A stretch of 64,000 bases of DNA from Microbacterium sp. HD4P20 (GCF_019449275.2 NZ_JAHZQZ020000011.1:372001-436000), one strand, 5' to 3'. Numbered from the stretch's first letter, positions 43,174 through 52,473 are shown. A program made the numbers and translations. Notes: generated by a model not told the origin, from the sequence alone.

Positions 43174-43631
43174 CGCGCGGCCATCCGTTCCATGATCTCG
43201 GCGGCACGGGCGAGCACGGCACGCTCGTCGATCGACAACTCGGCCAGCGCCGCCTCCACCCACGCGTCGCGGCGGCGCGCGGTCTCATCGACAACCCCGC
43301 GCCCGGACTCGGTCAGCGAGATGACGACCTTCCGTCCGTCGCTCTCGTCGGCGGTCCGGGTGATGTAGCCCGACTCCTGCAGGCAGTTCACCGTTCGGTT
43401 CATCGACGGCGCGGAGACCCGCTCGCGGTCCGCGAGCTCGCCGAGCGTGTGCGGACCATGCACGAAGAGGGCGGCGAGGACGGCGAACTGGCCGTCGCTC
43501 ATCGAGTCCACCGCGCGCTGCGTGCGCAGACGCCGCGCGAGCCGGAACGTCGCGATGCGCAGCTGCGCGGCGGCAGGCGAGAAGTCGGCGTGGTCGGCGG
43601 TGGGGGTGCTGGTGGAATCGTGGCTGGTCAT
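43170..43631 (-). CDS. MarR-family transcriptional regulator
   Basis: A 153-residue winged-helix regulator. The DNA-binding core LGELADRERVSAPSMNRTVN lies near residues 78-97, followed by a wing with TADESDGRKVVISLTESG, the family signature. It starts at ATG 43631 and overlaps the exporter gene, which it probably represses together with itself through the palindrome just upstream. Confidence 0.9.
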   Translation of the reverse strand: MTSHDSTSTPTADHADFSPAAAQLRIATFRLARRLRTQRAVDSMSDGQFAVLAALFVHGPHTLGELADRERVSAPSMNRTVNCLQESGYITRTADESDGRKVVISLTESGRGVVDETARRRDAWVEAALAELSIDERAVLARAAEIMERMAAR

Positions 43632-43635
43632 GCGG

Positions 43636-43669
43636 TTGTTTAGCCTAGCTCATTAGTCTTGCTAAACAA
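43636..43669. promoter_or_regulatory. inverted repeat upstream of MarR, probable operator
   Basis: TTGTTTAGC (43636-43644) and GCTAAACAA (43661-43669) are perfect 9-base inverted complements with a 16-base spacer, starting five bases upstream of the MarR start codon. The AT-rich arms stand out from the GC-rich background. Autorepression by MarR is the natural reading. Confidence 0.7.
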
Positions 43670-43732
43670 AGTCTCGGATGCTTCCTCCACAGGTCCCGCG
43701 ACCGTCGCGCCATGCGGCCTAGACTTCTGCGC

Positions 43733-44602
43733 ATGCCCGACAACACCGATGTGCGGTCCTACACGGATGCCCAGGGCGTATCGATCGTCTACGAGGTCCA
43801 CCGGGCGGAGGGCGAGCCTCGCGCCGTCGTGCAGCTGTTGCACGGTGTCGGCGAGCACGCCGGCAGGTACGGCGCCCTCGTGAGTGCCCTCACGACGGCC
43901 GGTTTCACCGTGTACGCCGACGACCATCGCGGCCACGGTCGCACCGGAATGGGTCAGTATGGCGGTGACGCGTCACGACTCGGCCGCCTCGGCCCAGGAG
44001 GGCTTCCCGCCACGATCGCCGCCATCTGGCAGCTGACGCAGGAGATCCGTGCCGAGAACCCTGCCCTTTCGCTGGTGCTGCTCGGGCACTCGTGGGGATC
44101 GTTCATGGCGCAGATGCTCGTCAACGACCACCCCGACGGCTACGACGCTCTCGTGCTGAGCGGGTCGGCACTCCGGTGGCCCGGCACGCTCAACTCGGGC
44201 GACCTCAACGCGCCGTGGAAAGCCCCGGGCGCCATGGGCACGGAATGGCTGTCATCGGATCTCGCGGTCGGGCAGGCATTCATCGACGATCCCCTGACGA
44301 CGACCGAACCGCTGCTGAAGCTGTTCGGCCCCCTCGACTCGGCGCGGATCATGGGTCGTCCGCGCAGGAACCTCGGCCGCGACATCCCCACGCTTCTCAT
44401 GGTCGGACGCGACGACACCGTAGGCGGTCCCCGCAGCGTGCACAAGCTCGCCGACGCCTACCGCACGCGGTCGGGCTTCACCGATGTCACAACGCTCGTC
44501 TACCCCGGTGCCCGCCACGAGATCTTCAACGAGGTCATGCAGCAGGACGTGCGCGACGACCTGCTCGCGTGGCTCGACCGCCGCTTCCCCGCCCGCGACT
44601 GA
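43733..44602 (+). CDS. alpha/beta hydrolase, monoacylglycerol lipase-like
   Basis: A 289-residue serine hydrolase of the Hydrolase_4 type. LLHGVGEHAGRYGAL near residue 38 holds the oxyanion-hole HG, GHSWGSFMAQ near residue 117 holds the nucleophile Ser, MVGRDDTVGG supplies the Asp and YPGARHEIFNE the His. The set matches bacterial monoglyceride lipases, although esters or other lipids are possible. The ATG at 43733 is taken; an in-frame ATG at 43712 would add seven residues. Long pyrimidine, palindrome and purine tracts follow the stop. Confidence 0.85.
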   Translation: MPDNTDVRSYTDAQGVSIVYEVHRAEGEPRAVVQLLHGVGEHAGRYGALVSALTTAGFTVYADDHRGHGRTGMGQYGGDASRLGRLGPGGLPATIAAIWQLTQEIRAENPALSLVLLGHSWGSFMAQMLVNDHPDGYDALVLSGSALRWPGTLNSGDLNAPWKAPGAMGTEWLSSDLAVGQAFIDDPLTTTEPLLKLFGPLDSARIMGRPRRNLGRDIPTLLMVGRDDTVGGPRSVHKLADAYRTRSGFTDVTTLVYPGARHEIFNEVMQQDVRDDLLAWLDRRFPARD

Positions 44603-44611
44603 GCCCATCCG

Positions 44612-44795
44612 GTCCCCTCCCCGCGACCCTTCCCCGCGTCCCCTCCCCGCGTCCCTCTCACCCCCCCCCGTTCGTTCGCCACATATGTACGCGAAACGGC
44701 GGCCTGGGCGTACATATGTGGCGAACGAACATCACAGGGGGTGTGAGGGATGGGGCGGAGGGCGAGGGGAGGGAGGGCGAGGGGAGGGAGGCGGC
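44612..44795. repeat. palindrome copy B flanked by pyrimidine and purine tracts
   Basis: A pyrimidine-rich tract (about 44612-44669, ending in nine C) leads into perfect 23-base arms at 44670-44692 and 44708-44730 around the loop GAAACGGCGGCCTGG. A purine tract follows to 44795, including GGGCGAGGGGAGGGA twice in tandem (44760-44774, 44775-44789). CCTCTCACCCCC before the arms can pair with GGGGGTGTGAGG after them, lengthening the stem. It lies between tandem genes, after a stop codon. Confidence 0.85.
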
Positions 44796-44809
44796 AATAG
44801 GCTGAACGC

Positions 44810-45859
44810 ATGCACGGCGAATACAAGGTTCCGGGCGGCAAGCTCGTGGTGGTCGACCTCGAGGAGCGCGACGGCCGCATCGCCGACTTCCGTCTCGCGG
44901 GCGACTTCTTTCTCGAGCCCGACGACGCCCTCGCCGACATCGATGCCGCCGTCAATGGCCTGCCGATCGAGTCCGATGTCACCGCGATCGCTGCCGCGGT
45001 GCGCGGGGCGCTCCCCGAGGGGGCGCAGCTGCTGGGGTTCACTCCGGAGGCCGTGGGCACCGCGGTGCGCCGCGCGCTGGTGACCGCGCCCGGGTGGCGG
45101 GACTTCGACTGGGAGATCGTCCACGAACGCCCGGTCTCACCCCGGATGAACCTCGCGCTCGACGAAGTGCTCACCGCGCGCGTCGGCGACGGCCGGCGCC
45201 GGCCGACGCTGCGCGTGTGGGAGTGGAACGAGAACGCGGTCGTGATCGGGTCGTTCCAGTCCCTGCGCAACGAGGTCGATCCCGAGGGCGCGGTCAAGCA
45301 CGGCTTCGACGTCGTGCGGCGCATCTCGGGCGGCGGCGCCATGCTCATGGGGGCGAACTCGATCGTGACGTACTCGCTGTACGTGCCGGCATCCCTCGTC
45401 CAGGGGCTGACCTTCGCCGATTCGTACGCGTTCCTCGACGACTGGGTGCTGCAGGCGCTGCGCGCCCTCGGCATCGAGGCCACCTACCAGCCACTGAACG
45501 ACATCGCCTCGCCGCAGGGCAAGATCGGCGGCGCGGCGCAGAAGCGACTCGCCAACGGCGGAGTGCTGCACCATGCGACCCTCAGCTACGACATGGACGG
45601 GCAGATGCTGACCGAAGTGCTGCGCATCGGCCGCGAGAAGCTCAGCGACAAGGGCACCACGTCGGCGGCCAAGCGCGTCGACCCGCTGCGGCGTCAGACG
45701 GGACTGCCGCGCGAGGCGATCATCGAGAAGCTGAAAGACACGTTCGCCAGCCTCTACGGCGCCGTGCCCGGCCACATCACCGACGACGAGTACGCCGAGG
45801 CCGAAGCCCTGGTCGAGTCGAAGTTCGCCACGGACGCGTGGCTGCGACGGGTGCCGTGA
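44810..45859 (+). CDS. lipoate-protein ligase-like protein, N-terminal accessory domain
   Basis: A 349-residue LplA-family protein. Residues 1-90 match the small lipoate-ligase accessory domain (EYKVPGGKLVVVDLEERDG), which is C-terminal in the classical enzyme. Residues 95-345 form the catalytic domain, with VVRRISGGGAMLM near residue 170 and the Lys of GKIGGAAQKR near 240. It should attach lipoate (or a related acid such as octanoate) to a lipoyl domain. The next gene overlaps it by four bases. The start lies 15 bases after a long purine tract. Confidence 0.83.
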   Translation: MHGEYKVPGGKLVVVDLEERDGRIADFRLAGDFFLEPDDALADIDAAVNGLPIESDVTAIAAAVRGALPEGAQLLGFTPEAVGTAVRRALVTAPGWRDFDWEIVHERPVSPRMNLALDEVLTARVGDGRRRPTLRVWEWNENAVVIGSFQSLRNEVDPEGAVKHGFDVVRRISGGGAMLMGANSIVTYSLYVPASLVQGLTFADSYAFLDDWVLQALRALGIEATYQPLNDIASPQGKIGGAAQKRLANGGVLHHATLSYDMDGQMLTEVLRIGREKLSDKGTTSAAKRVDPLRRQTGLPREAIIEKLKDTFASLYGAVPGHITDDEYAEAEALVESKFATDAWLRRVP

Positions 45860-46914
45860 CCGATGCCCCGGCGCCGGACCCCGAGCCGGGAGCCGAGCCG
45901 GATGCCGGATCCGTCGAGGTCTACGAGGGCGACAATCTCGAAGTGCTCCGCGCCTTCCCCGACGCGTCGTTCACCCTGATCTACCTCGACCCGCCCTTCA
46001 ACACCGGGCGCTCGCAGGAGCGGGCCGTCGAGACCGCGCGGTCGCGGCATCCGTCTCCCGATTCCAGTGCCGCTGCGTTCACAACTCCGGAAGAACGCGA
46101 CGCGGTCGAGCGAACATCCGCGGAATTCCGCGCAACGGCAACCGCCGATGCCGCAGATCGCCGGAGTTACGACCGGGCGAGCGCCGCGACGAAGCCGGCG
46201 TCCGTCGTGCGCCGGGGGTTCCACGGGCGCGAGTACGAGCGCATCCGCGGCGACCTGCGCGCGTACGACGACCGGTTCGACGATTACTGGGGCTTCCTCG
46301 AGCCGCGGCTGCTCGAGGCGTGGCGGCTGCTGGCCGACGACGGCACGCTCTACGTGCACCTCGACTATCGCGAGGCGCACTACGCCAAAGTGCTGCTCGA
46401 CGCGCTCGTCGGGCGTGAGCGGTTCCTCAACGAGCTGATCTGGGCGTACGACTACGGGGCGAAGACCCGCAAGCGGTGGCCGACCAAGCACGACACGATC
46501 CTCGTGTACGTGAAGAACCCGAAGACGTACTGGTTCGACTCGGACGCCGTCGACCGCGAGCCCTACATGGCTCCGGGGCTGGTCACACCCGAGAAGGCCG
46601 AGCGCGGCAAGCTGCCCACCGACGTGTGGTGGCACACGATCGTGCCGACGACGGGCCGCGAGAAGACCGGGTATCCGACCCAGAAGCCCGAAGGCATCCT
46701 CCGGCGCATCGTCCAGGCGTCCAGCCGCCCCGGCGACCGGGTGCTCGACGCGTTCGCCGGCAGCGGCACCACCGGCGCCGTCGCCTCGGCGCTCGGCCGT
46801 CACGCCGTCCTGGTCGACCACAACCCCGAGGCGATCGCCGTGATGCGGGAACGGATGCCGCACGCCCGCGTCGTCGAGACACCCACTCGCCCGACGCCCG
46901 GGCAAATAGGCTGA
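45856..46914 (+). CDS. site-specific DNA methyltransferase, beta class
   Basis: A 352-residue N6-adenine/N4-cytosine methyltransferase. The catalytic DPPF motif (YLDPPFNTG, motif IV) is near residue 35, and the cofactor motif FAGSGTTGA (motif I) near residue 310; this order marks the beta class. Between them lies an unusual 65-residue Arg/Ala/Ser-rich stretch before the target-recognition region, plus TGYPTQKPEGILRRI, typical of the class. The GTG at 45856 overlaps the ligase stop (GTGA). No restriction endonuclease gene is nearby, so it is an orphan; the recognition sequence cannot be read. Confidence 0.9.
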   Translation: MTDAPAPDPEPGAEPDAGSVEVYEGDNLEVLRAFPDASFTLIYLDPPFNTGRSQERAVETARSRHPSPDSSAAAFTTPEERDAVERTSAEFRATATADAADRRSYDRASAATKPASVVRRGFHGREYERIRGDLRAYDDRFDDYWGFLEPRLLEAWRLLADDGTLYVHLDYREAHYAKVLLDALVGRERFLNELIWAYDYGAKTRKRWPTKHDTILVYVKNPKTYWFDSDAVDREPYMAPGLVTPEKAERGKLPTDVWWHTIVPTTGREKTGYPTQKPEGILRRIVQASSRPGDRVLDAFAGSGTTGAVASALGRHAVLVDHNPEAIAVMRERMPHARVVETPTRPTPGQIG

Positions 46915-46919
46915 GGGCC

Positions 46920-47906
46920 ATGCGCTTCGGAACCTTCATTCCCCAAGGCTGGCGATTCGATCTCGTCGGCATCGAGCCCACCGAGCACTGGTCGGTGATG
47001 AACGGCCTCGCCCAGCGGGCGGACGCAGGGCCCTGGGAGTCGCTGTGGGTCTACGACCACTTCCACACGACGCCGGTGCACAGCGACGAGGCGACGCACG
47101 AGGCGTGGACGCTGATGGCCGCGTTCGCGGCGTCGACGAGCCGCATCCGTCTCGGCCAGATGTGCACCTGCATGGGCTATCGCAACCCCGCCTATCTCGC
47201 GAAGGTCGCCGCGACCGTCGACGCGGTGTCGGGCGGACGCACCGAGATGGGCATCGGCGGCGGCTGGTACGAGCACGAGTGGAAGGCGTATGGCTACGGG
47301 TTCCCGCCGGTGCGGGACCGGCTCCGGATGCTGCGCGAAGGCGTCGACATCATGAACCAGGCGTGGACCACCGGGCGTGCCACCCTCGACGGAGAGTACT
47401 ACAAGGTCGACGGCGCGATCGTGCGGCCGCTGCCCATCCAGGACGGCGGCATCCCGATGTGGATCGCCGGCGGTGGCGAGAAGGTCACGCTGAAGATCGC
47501 GGCGCAGTACGCCGCGTACACGAACTTCACCGGCTCTCTCGAACAGGTCGATCACAAGAGCGAGGTGCTGCGCGGGCACTGCGACGCGATCGGGCGCGAC
47601 TTCGCGTCGATCACGCGCTCGTCGAACGTCAACACGATCGTCGGTGAGACCGAGGCCGAGGCGCGCGACCGCCTGGCTGCGGTCAAGGCCCGGCTGCTCC
47701 CGCACGTGGGGCAGGAGCGGGCCGACGTGATCGAGAACGAATTCCTCGCCTCGCCTGGGTTCGGTGCCGTCGACAGGGTCGCCGAGAACCTCGCCGAGCG
47801 CGAGCGCCACGGCATCACGTATGCGATCCACTACTTCCCCGAGGCGGCGTACGACCTGTCGGGCATCGAGCTGTTCGAGCGAAGGGTCATCGCCGCGCTG
47901 TCGTGA
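46920..47906 (+). CDS. LLM-class F420-dependent oxidoreductase
   Basis: A 328-residue luciferase-like TIM barrel. MRFGTFIPQGW begins the first strand, MCTCMGYRNPAYLAKVAAT near residue 80 holds the cofactor-binding region, and SGGRTEMGIGGGW near residue 105 is the conserved glycine stretch. Actinobacterial members mostly use coenzyme F420; FMN-dependent relatives exist. It begins five bases after the methyltransferase stop. Substrate unknown. Confidence 0.85.
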   Translation: MRFGTFIPQGWRFDLVGIEPTEHWSVMNGLAQRADAGPWESLWVYDHFHTTPVHSDEATHEAWTLMAAFAASTSRIRLGQMCTCMGYRNPAYLAKVAATVDAVSGGRTEMGIGGGWYEHEWKAYGYGFPPVRDRLRMLREGVDIMNQAWTTGRATLDGEYYKVDGAIVRPLPIQDGGIPMWIAGGGEKVTLKIAAQYAAYTNFTGSLEQVDHKSEVLRGHCDAIGRDFASITRSSNVNTIVGETEAEARDRLAAVKARLLPHVGQERADVIENEFLASPGFGAVDRVAENLAERERHGITYAIHYFPEAAYDLSGIELFERRVIAALS

Positions 47907-47923
47907 CGGCGGCGCGCCCGCGA

Positions 47924-49405
47924 TCAGACCAGCGCGCGCACCGAGGCGTAGCCGTCGGCGATGACGTCGGGGCGGGATGCCTCGCCCCCGAAGACGCGGG
48001 TGATTCCCGGCACGCGCGACCACGGCATCCACCCCGGGTCGTCGCCGCGGACGAAGGCGGCAGCGGCGCCGTGCACCGCCTCGGCGAGGCGCCGCGGCGG
48101 ATCCGCACCGGCGATGCCGGCGACGTGCGGATCGTCGAGGCAGTCGAACCAGAACGGCACGTCGAGGCAGTGCAGCGCCCAGCCTCGGGCCGGTGACGGC
48201 CACGAGAAGCGGTACACCCACGTCGGGGCATCCGCTCGCGCGTCCGCCACCTTCACCACCGTCGCGCGGAACACCACGTCGGTGACATAGCGTCCCAGCA
48301 GCGCCGCCGTGCCTCTGCGTCGCTGGGCGGCGTTGCCGGCAAGGTAGGTGCGAGCGCGCTCACGCGGCACCCCGAGCTGTCCGAGCGCGAGGCTTGCGGG
48401 AACGAGGCCCAGCGCCCGCTTGACGTGGTCGGTCAGCATGGTGAACTCGTCGTCGACCGACCCGAGCACGAGCGGCTTGCTCGCACCGACGCCGCTGCAC
48501 AGCGACGAGATCGTGGGTTGCGTGATCAGGTCGCCGTCGATCTCGGGCCCCCACGACAGTCCGTCAGCCAGCAGCGACCGCACCTCGGCCAGACGACCCG
48601 AGGAATCCGCGACGGCCGCCTTCCCCTGCAGGGCGTGCAACGTCGCCTCGGTGGCAGCGGCGAAGCCCGCGCGGGTCGGCGCGACCCCGGCGAGGTGGGC
48701 GAGCTTCGCCGACAGCGTGCGGGCCCGCTCGGCAGGCACGTCGGCGATCGCGCCCGACAGCGCCCAGGCCGAGTGGAACAGATGCTGGGCCGCGGGTATC
48801 CCGAGCAGCGTGAGCACCGCGCCGCCGCCCGCGGACTGTCCCGCGATGGTCACGCGCCCGGGGTCTCCGCCGAACGCGGCGATGTTGTCGCGCACCCATT
48901 CCAGCGCGGCGATCCAATCGCGCACTGCGCGGTTCGACGGGGCGCCAGCGATATGCCCGAACCCGTCGAAGCCCAGCCGGTACGACACCGACACCGTCAC
49001 GACGCCGTCGCGGTTGAACGCTCGGCCGTCGTACCACGGGCTCGCCGGCGACCCCGAGACGAAACCGCCCCCGTGGATCCACACCAGCACGGGCAGCGCG
49101 GCATCGTGACCCCCTGGCGCGGGCGTGAAGACATTGACGTTGAGCGTGGCCTCACCCGGGACCGACGGCTCGGGAATGAGGGTGTCGCCCGGGTCGCCGC
49201 GCTGCGCGGTCGCGCCGTACTCGAGTGCGTCTCGGACGCCCTTCCAGGGTTCCGGCGGAACCGGTGCGCCGAACCGGAGGTCGCCGACGGGCGCCTGCGC
49301 GAACGGGATGCCGAGGAAGGCCGCCGAGCCGCCGGCGCCGGGCTCGCCGCGCCAGAAGCCCCGGACGCGGCCGGGGGAGATCGCCACGACCGGGCCCACG
49401 GTCAC
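47924..49405 (-). CDS. type B carboxylesterase/lipase family protein
   Basis: A 493-residue alpha/beta hydrolase. The early FLGIPFAQAPVGDLRFGAPVP, the oxyanion segment VWIHGGGFVSGSP near residue 120 and the nucleophile IAGQSAGGGA near 195 (Ser in GQSAG) define the carboxylesterase family; a catalytic Glu probably lies in VLGSVDDEFTML. The GTG at 49405 overlaps the upstream TetR stop by four bases, so the two form an operon divergent from a GH3 gene. It could de-esterify glycosides handled by that enzyme. Confidence 0.88.
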   Translation of the reverse strand: MTVGPVVAISPGRVRGFWRGEPGAGGSAAFLGIPFAQAPVGDLRFGAPVPPEPWKGVRDALEYGATAQRGDPGDTLIPEPSVPGEATLNVNVFTPAPGGHDAALPVLVWIHGGGFVSGSPASPWYDGRAFNRDGVVTVSVSYRLGFDGFGHIAGAPSNRAVRDWIAALEWVRDNIAAFGGDPGRVTIAGQSAGGGAVLTLLGIPAAQHLFHSAWALSGAIADVPAERARTLSAKLAHLAGVAPTRAGFAAATEATLHALQGKAAVADSSGRLAEVRSLLADGLSWGPEIDGDLITQPTISSLCSGVGASKPLVLGSVDDEFTMLTDHVKRALGLVPASLALGQLGVPRERARTYLAGNAAQRRRGTAALLGRYVTDVVFRATVVKVADARADAPTWVYRFSWPSPARGWALHCLDVPFWFDCLDDPHVAGIAGADPPRRLAEAVHGAAAAFVRGDDPGWMPWSRVPGITRVFGGEASRPDVIADGYASVRALV

Positions 49406-50130
49406 GCTCTCTCCTCCGTGTCGGTCGTCGCGGGCGCGGTGCCTGCCGCCGGAGCCGCCTCGTCCGTGTCTGCCGGAGCCACCGCCAGCGCATCGAAGAG
49501 CGCCCCGACGGTGGCCGCCATGTCGACCTCGGGCTCGAGCATCCACTGCAGCTGCATGCCGTCCGCGACGGCCTGGAAGATCCGGGCGAGGGTCTGGGCG
49601 TCCACCCGGTCGGTGATCTGGCCGGCGCGCTGCTGGGCCTCGATCGCCGACGCGAAGAGGGTGCGCAGCCCCTCGCCGCGCGCCAGGAAGAACGCGTGGG
49701 CGGGATGCCCCGGATCGGCCGCATCGACCGATAGCCGGGCGAACAGGTGCACGAGGCCGGGCACGTCGGCGTTGTGCTCGATGATGCCGACGTAGCCTGC
49801 CCGCAGGTCCGGCAGCTCTCCCTCAGTGGCATCCGCGACGGCGCCGGCGCTCTCTCCGAGGCCGTTCCCACCGCGTCCGTCCCCGAGGCCGTGGCCGATG
49901 ACATCGAGCTCGTCGCGCTTGCGGAGGATCTCGGTGAAGAGCTCCTCCTTGCTGTCGAAGTAGTGGAGCAGTCCGGCCTGGCTGAGGCCCACGGCATCCG
50001 CCAGTTCCTTCACGGATGCTCTGCGAAAGCCCTCGCGAGCGATGACGCCGAGGGCGGTCTGCAGGATCTCTTCGCGCTTGGCGACGCCCTTCGCGTACGA
50101 GCCGCGCCGCCCCGCCCGGGTGTCTGCCAT
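49402..50130 (-). CDS. TetR-family transcriptional regulator
   Basis: A 242-residue TetR. The helix-turn-helix is at residues 20-65 (SVKELADAVGLSQAGLLHYF), and a helical ligand domain follows. The ORF keeps about half identity by eye, over 53 DNA-binding residues, to the TetR module fused to the GH3 at 36623, and shares PGLVHLF, PGHPAHAFF and QRAGQITDRVDA-like blocks with it. It is divergent from a GH3 gene, so regulator and glycosidase are again paired. No good ribosome-binding site precedes the ATG at 50130, so a leaderless transcript is possible. Confidence 0.9.
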   Translation of the reverse strand: MADTRAGRRGSYAKGVAKREEILQTALGVIAREGFRRASVKELADAVGLSQAGLLHYFDSKEELFTEILRKRDELDVIGHGLGDGRGGNGLGESAGAVADATEGELPDLRAGYVGIIEHNADVPGLVHLFARLSVDAADPGHPAHAFFLARGEGLRTLFASAIEAQQRAGQITDRVDAQTLARIFQAVADGMQLQWMLEPEVDMAATVGALFDALAVAPADTDEAAPAAGTAPATTDTEERA

Positions 50131-50164
50131 AGGAGAAGTAAACCCGAACAATGCTTGATAACTG

Positions 50165-50187
50165 AAAACCAAATAACGTAAGGTTTT
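50165..50187. promoter_or_regulatory. AAAACC-N11-GGTTTT inverted repeat, probable TetR operator
   Basis: AAAACC (50165-50170) and GGTTTT (50182-50187) are inverted complements in the 60-base AT-rich region between divergent TetR and GH3 genes, just upstream of the GH3 start at 50191. Its position would block the GH3 promoter and possibly the TetR promoter. A weaker AAAACC...GGTATTT pair appears upstream of the operon containing the GH3-TetR fusion. Confidence 0.5.
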
Positions 50188-50190
50188 GCC

Positions 50191-52473
50191 ATGACCGATC
50201 TGGACGCGTCCCGGCTCACCGCTGAGCTCACCCTCGAAGAGAAGGCGTCACTGACCAGCGGCGCGAGCTTCTGGTACGCCAAGCCGGTGCCGCGCGTAGG
50301 CGTACCCGCGGTCATGATGACCGATGGACCCCACGGCCTGCGCAAACAGCGCGAGGGCGGCGACCACCTCGGCCTCGGTGACAGCGTGCCGGCGACGTGC
50401 TTCCCGCCCGCGGTCGGGCTGGGCTCGTCGTGGGACGTCGATCTGCTGCGCCGCGTCGGCGACGCGCTGGGCGTCGAGGCCTCGATCGAGAACGTCGCGG
50501 TGCTGCTCGGCCCCGGCATCAACATCAAGCGCTCGCCGCTGTGCGGCCGCAACTTCGAGTATCTGTCCGAGGATCCCATCGTCTCGGGCGTGCTCGGTGC
50601 CGCCATCGTCCACGGCATGCAGGCGCGGGGCGTCGGCGCGTCGCTGAAGCATTTCGCCGCCAACAACCAGGAGAACGACCGCATGCGGTCAAGCTCCGAC
50701 ATCGACCCCCGCCCACTGCGCGAGATGTACCTGCGTGGGTTCCAGCGTGTCGTCGAGGACGCCCAGCCCTGGACCGTCATGTGCTCGTACAACCGCATCA
50801 ACGGCGTGTACGCCTCGGAGGATCCGTGGCTGCTCACCCGGGTGCTGCGCGACGAATGGGGCTTCGAGGGTCTCGTGGTGTCGGACTGGGGAGCGGTCAA
50901 TGAGCGCGTCCCGGGCGTGAAGGCGGGCATGGACCTCGAGATGCCCTCGTCCAACGGCGTCACCGACGCGCAGATCGTCGCGGCGGTGAACGACGGCACA
51001 CTCGACGAGTCGGTTCTGGATGCCGCGGCCCGGCGCGTTCTCGACCTCGTGAGCAAGGCGACCGAAGGCGCCGGAGCGGTGTCCGGGCCGCTCGACGTCG
51101 ACGCGCATCACGCGCTCGCGAGGGAAGCCGCCGCGCGCTCGATCGTGCTGCTGAAGAACGACGGGGGCGTGCTGCCGCTGGCGAAGGACGCCGCGCTGGC
51201 GGTCATCGGGGAGTTCGCCGAGAAGCCGCGCTACCAGGGCGCCGGCTCGTCGATGATCAACCCGACGCGGCTCGATTCCGCACTGGAGGGCATCCGGGCG
51301 GCCTCGGGCGGTGAGGTCTCGTACGCGCGTGGCTTCAGCAATGCCCTCGATGTCACAGCCGACGAGACGGCGGCGCTGCGCGACGAGGCCGTCGCCGCGG
51401 CATCCGGTGCCGACGTCGCCGTGGTGTTCCTCGGGCTTCCGGCACGGCTCGAGTCCGAGGGGTACGACCGCGACGACATCGACCTGCCCGCCGCGCAGCT
51501 CGACCTGCTCGATGCCGTGCTGGCAGCCAACCCGAACACGGTGGTCGTGCTGTCGAACGGCGGTGTCGTCGCCCTGCCCTTCCGCGGCCGCGTGCCGGCG
51601 ATCCTCGAGGGATGGCTGCTCGGCCAGGCGGGCGGCGGGGCGACCGCCGATGTGCTCTTCGGCGATGTGAATCCCTCGGGGAAGTTGACCGAGACCATCC
51701 CGCTGCGGCTGGAGGACACGCCCGCGTACCTCGACTTTCCGGGGGAGTTCTCGCACGTGCGCTACGGCGAGGGCCTGTTCGTCGGCTACCGCTGGTACGA
51801 CGCGCGTCGCATGGAGGTGGCGTTCCCGTTCGGGCACGGCCTGTCGTACACGACGTTCGCCTACGGGGATGCCGAGGGCGCCGTGAACGCGGACGGCGAC
51901 ATCGAGGTGCGGGTCGAGGTGACCAACACCGGCGACCGCGCCGGCCGTGAGGTCGTGCAGGCGTACACGTCGCTTCCCGGCGGCGCCGTGCAGCGCCCGG
52001 TGCGCGAACTCAAGGCCTTCGCATCGATCGAGCTCCAGCCAGGTGAGACCCGGCCGGTGACGCTCGTCGTGCGTCGAGCGGACCTCGCCTACTGGGACAT
52101 CCGCGTCGACGGCTGGGTGGTCGAGGGCGGCGAGTACATGGTGGATGTCGCCGCCTCGAGCCGTGACATCCGTTCCACGGTCGCAGTCGCCATCACGGGC
52201 GATGACGTCGTGTTGCCGTTGTCGCCCACGTCGTCGATCGGCGAGGCCATGGCCCACCCGGTCGTCGGCCCGATGGTGCAGGCCGCGATCGCGCAGATGA
52301 TGAGCGGCATGGAGGGCGTCGAGGCGATCATGCCCGAAGGGGTGGACGCCTCGAAGATGATGGAGTCGTTCCCGATCGGCCGTGCCGGAATGTTCACCGC
52401 GGGCGAGGGCGGCGTCTCGTCGGAGATGATCGACGGCCTCATCGCGCTGGCCAACGCTCCCCGGCAGGCCTGA
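50191..52473 (+). CDS. GH3 beta-glucosidase-type enzyme with fibronectin III domain
   Basis: A 760-residue three-domain GH3 enzyme. The barrel carries MMTDGPHGLR near residue 45, LKHFAANNQENDR near 155 and the nucleophile Asp in LVVSDWGAVNER near 230. The alpha/beta-sandwich follows with IVLLKNDGGVLPL near 315, and the fibronectin III-like domain (FAYGDAEGAVN to VASSRDI) lies near residues 555-670. A C-terminal extension of about 90 residues contains repeated Met-rich helices of unknown use. Family members hydrolyse beta-glucosides or beta-xylosides. No signal peptide. It is divergent from TetR. Confidence 0.92.
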   Translation: MTDLDASRLTAELTLEEKASLTSGASFWYAKPVPRVGVPAVMMTDGPHGLRKQREGGDHLGLGDSVPATCFPPAVGLGSSWDVDLLRRVGDALGVEASIENVAVLLGPGINIKRSPLCGRNFEYLSEDPIVSGVLGAAIVHGMQARGVGASLKHFAANNQENDRMRSSSDIDPRPLREMYLRGFQRVVEDAQPWTVMCSYNRINGVYASEDPWLLTRVLRDEWGFEGLVVSDWGAVNERVPGVKAGMDLEMPSSNGVTDAQIVAAVNDGTLDESVLDAAARRVLDLVSKATEGAGAVSGPLDVDAHHALAREAAARSIVLLKNDGGVLPLAKDAALAVIGEFAEKPRYQGAGSSMINPTRLDSALEGIRAASGGEVSYARGFSNALDVTADETAALRDEAVAAASGADVAVVFLGLPARLESEGYDRDDIDLPAAQLDLLDAVLAANPNTVVVLSNGGVVALPFRGRVPAILEGWLLGQAGGGATADVLFGDVNPSGKLTETIPLRLEDTPAYLDFPGEFSHVRYGEGLFVGYRWYDARRMEVAFPFGHGLSYTTFAYGDAEGAVNADGDIEVRVEVTNTGDRAGREVVQAYTSLPGGAVQRPVRELKAFASIELQPGETRPVTLVVRRADLAYWDIRVDGWVVEGGEYMVDVAASSRDIRSTVAVAITGDDVVLPLSPTSSIGEAMAHPVVGPMVQAAIAQMMSGMEGVEAIMPEGVDASKMMESFPIGRAGMFTAGEGGVSSEMIDGLIALANAPRQA

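Noticed and set aside
45094..45855. An upstream extension of the methyltransferase frame by 254 codons
   Set aside because: It overlaps the lipoate ligase in another frame and is Arg/Ala-rich shadow sequence; the GTG at 45856 with GTGA overlap is the natural start.
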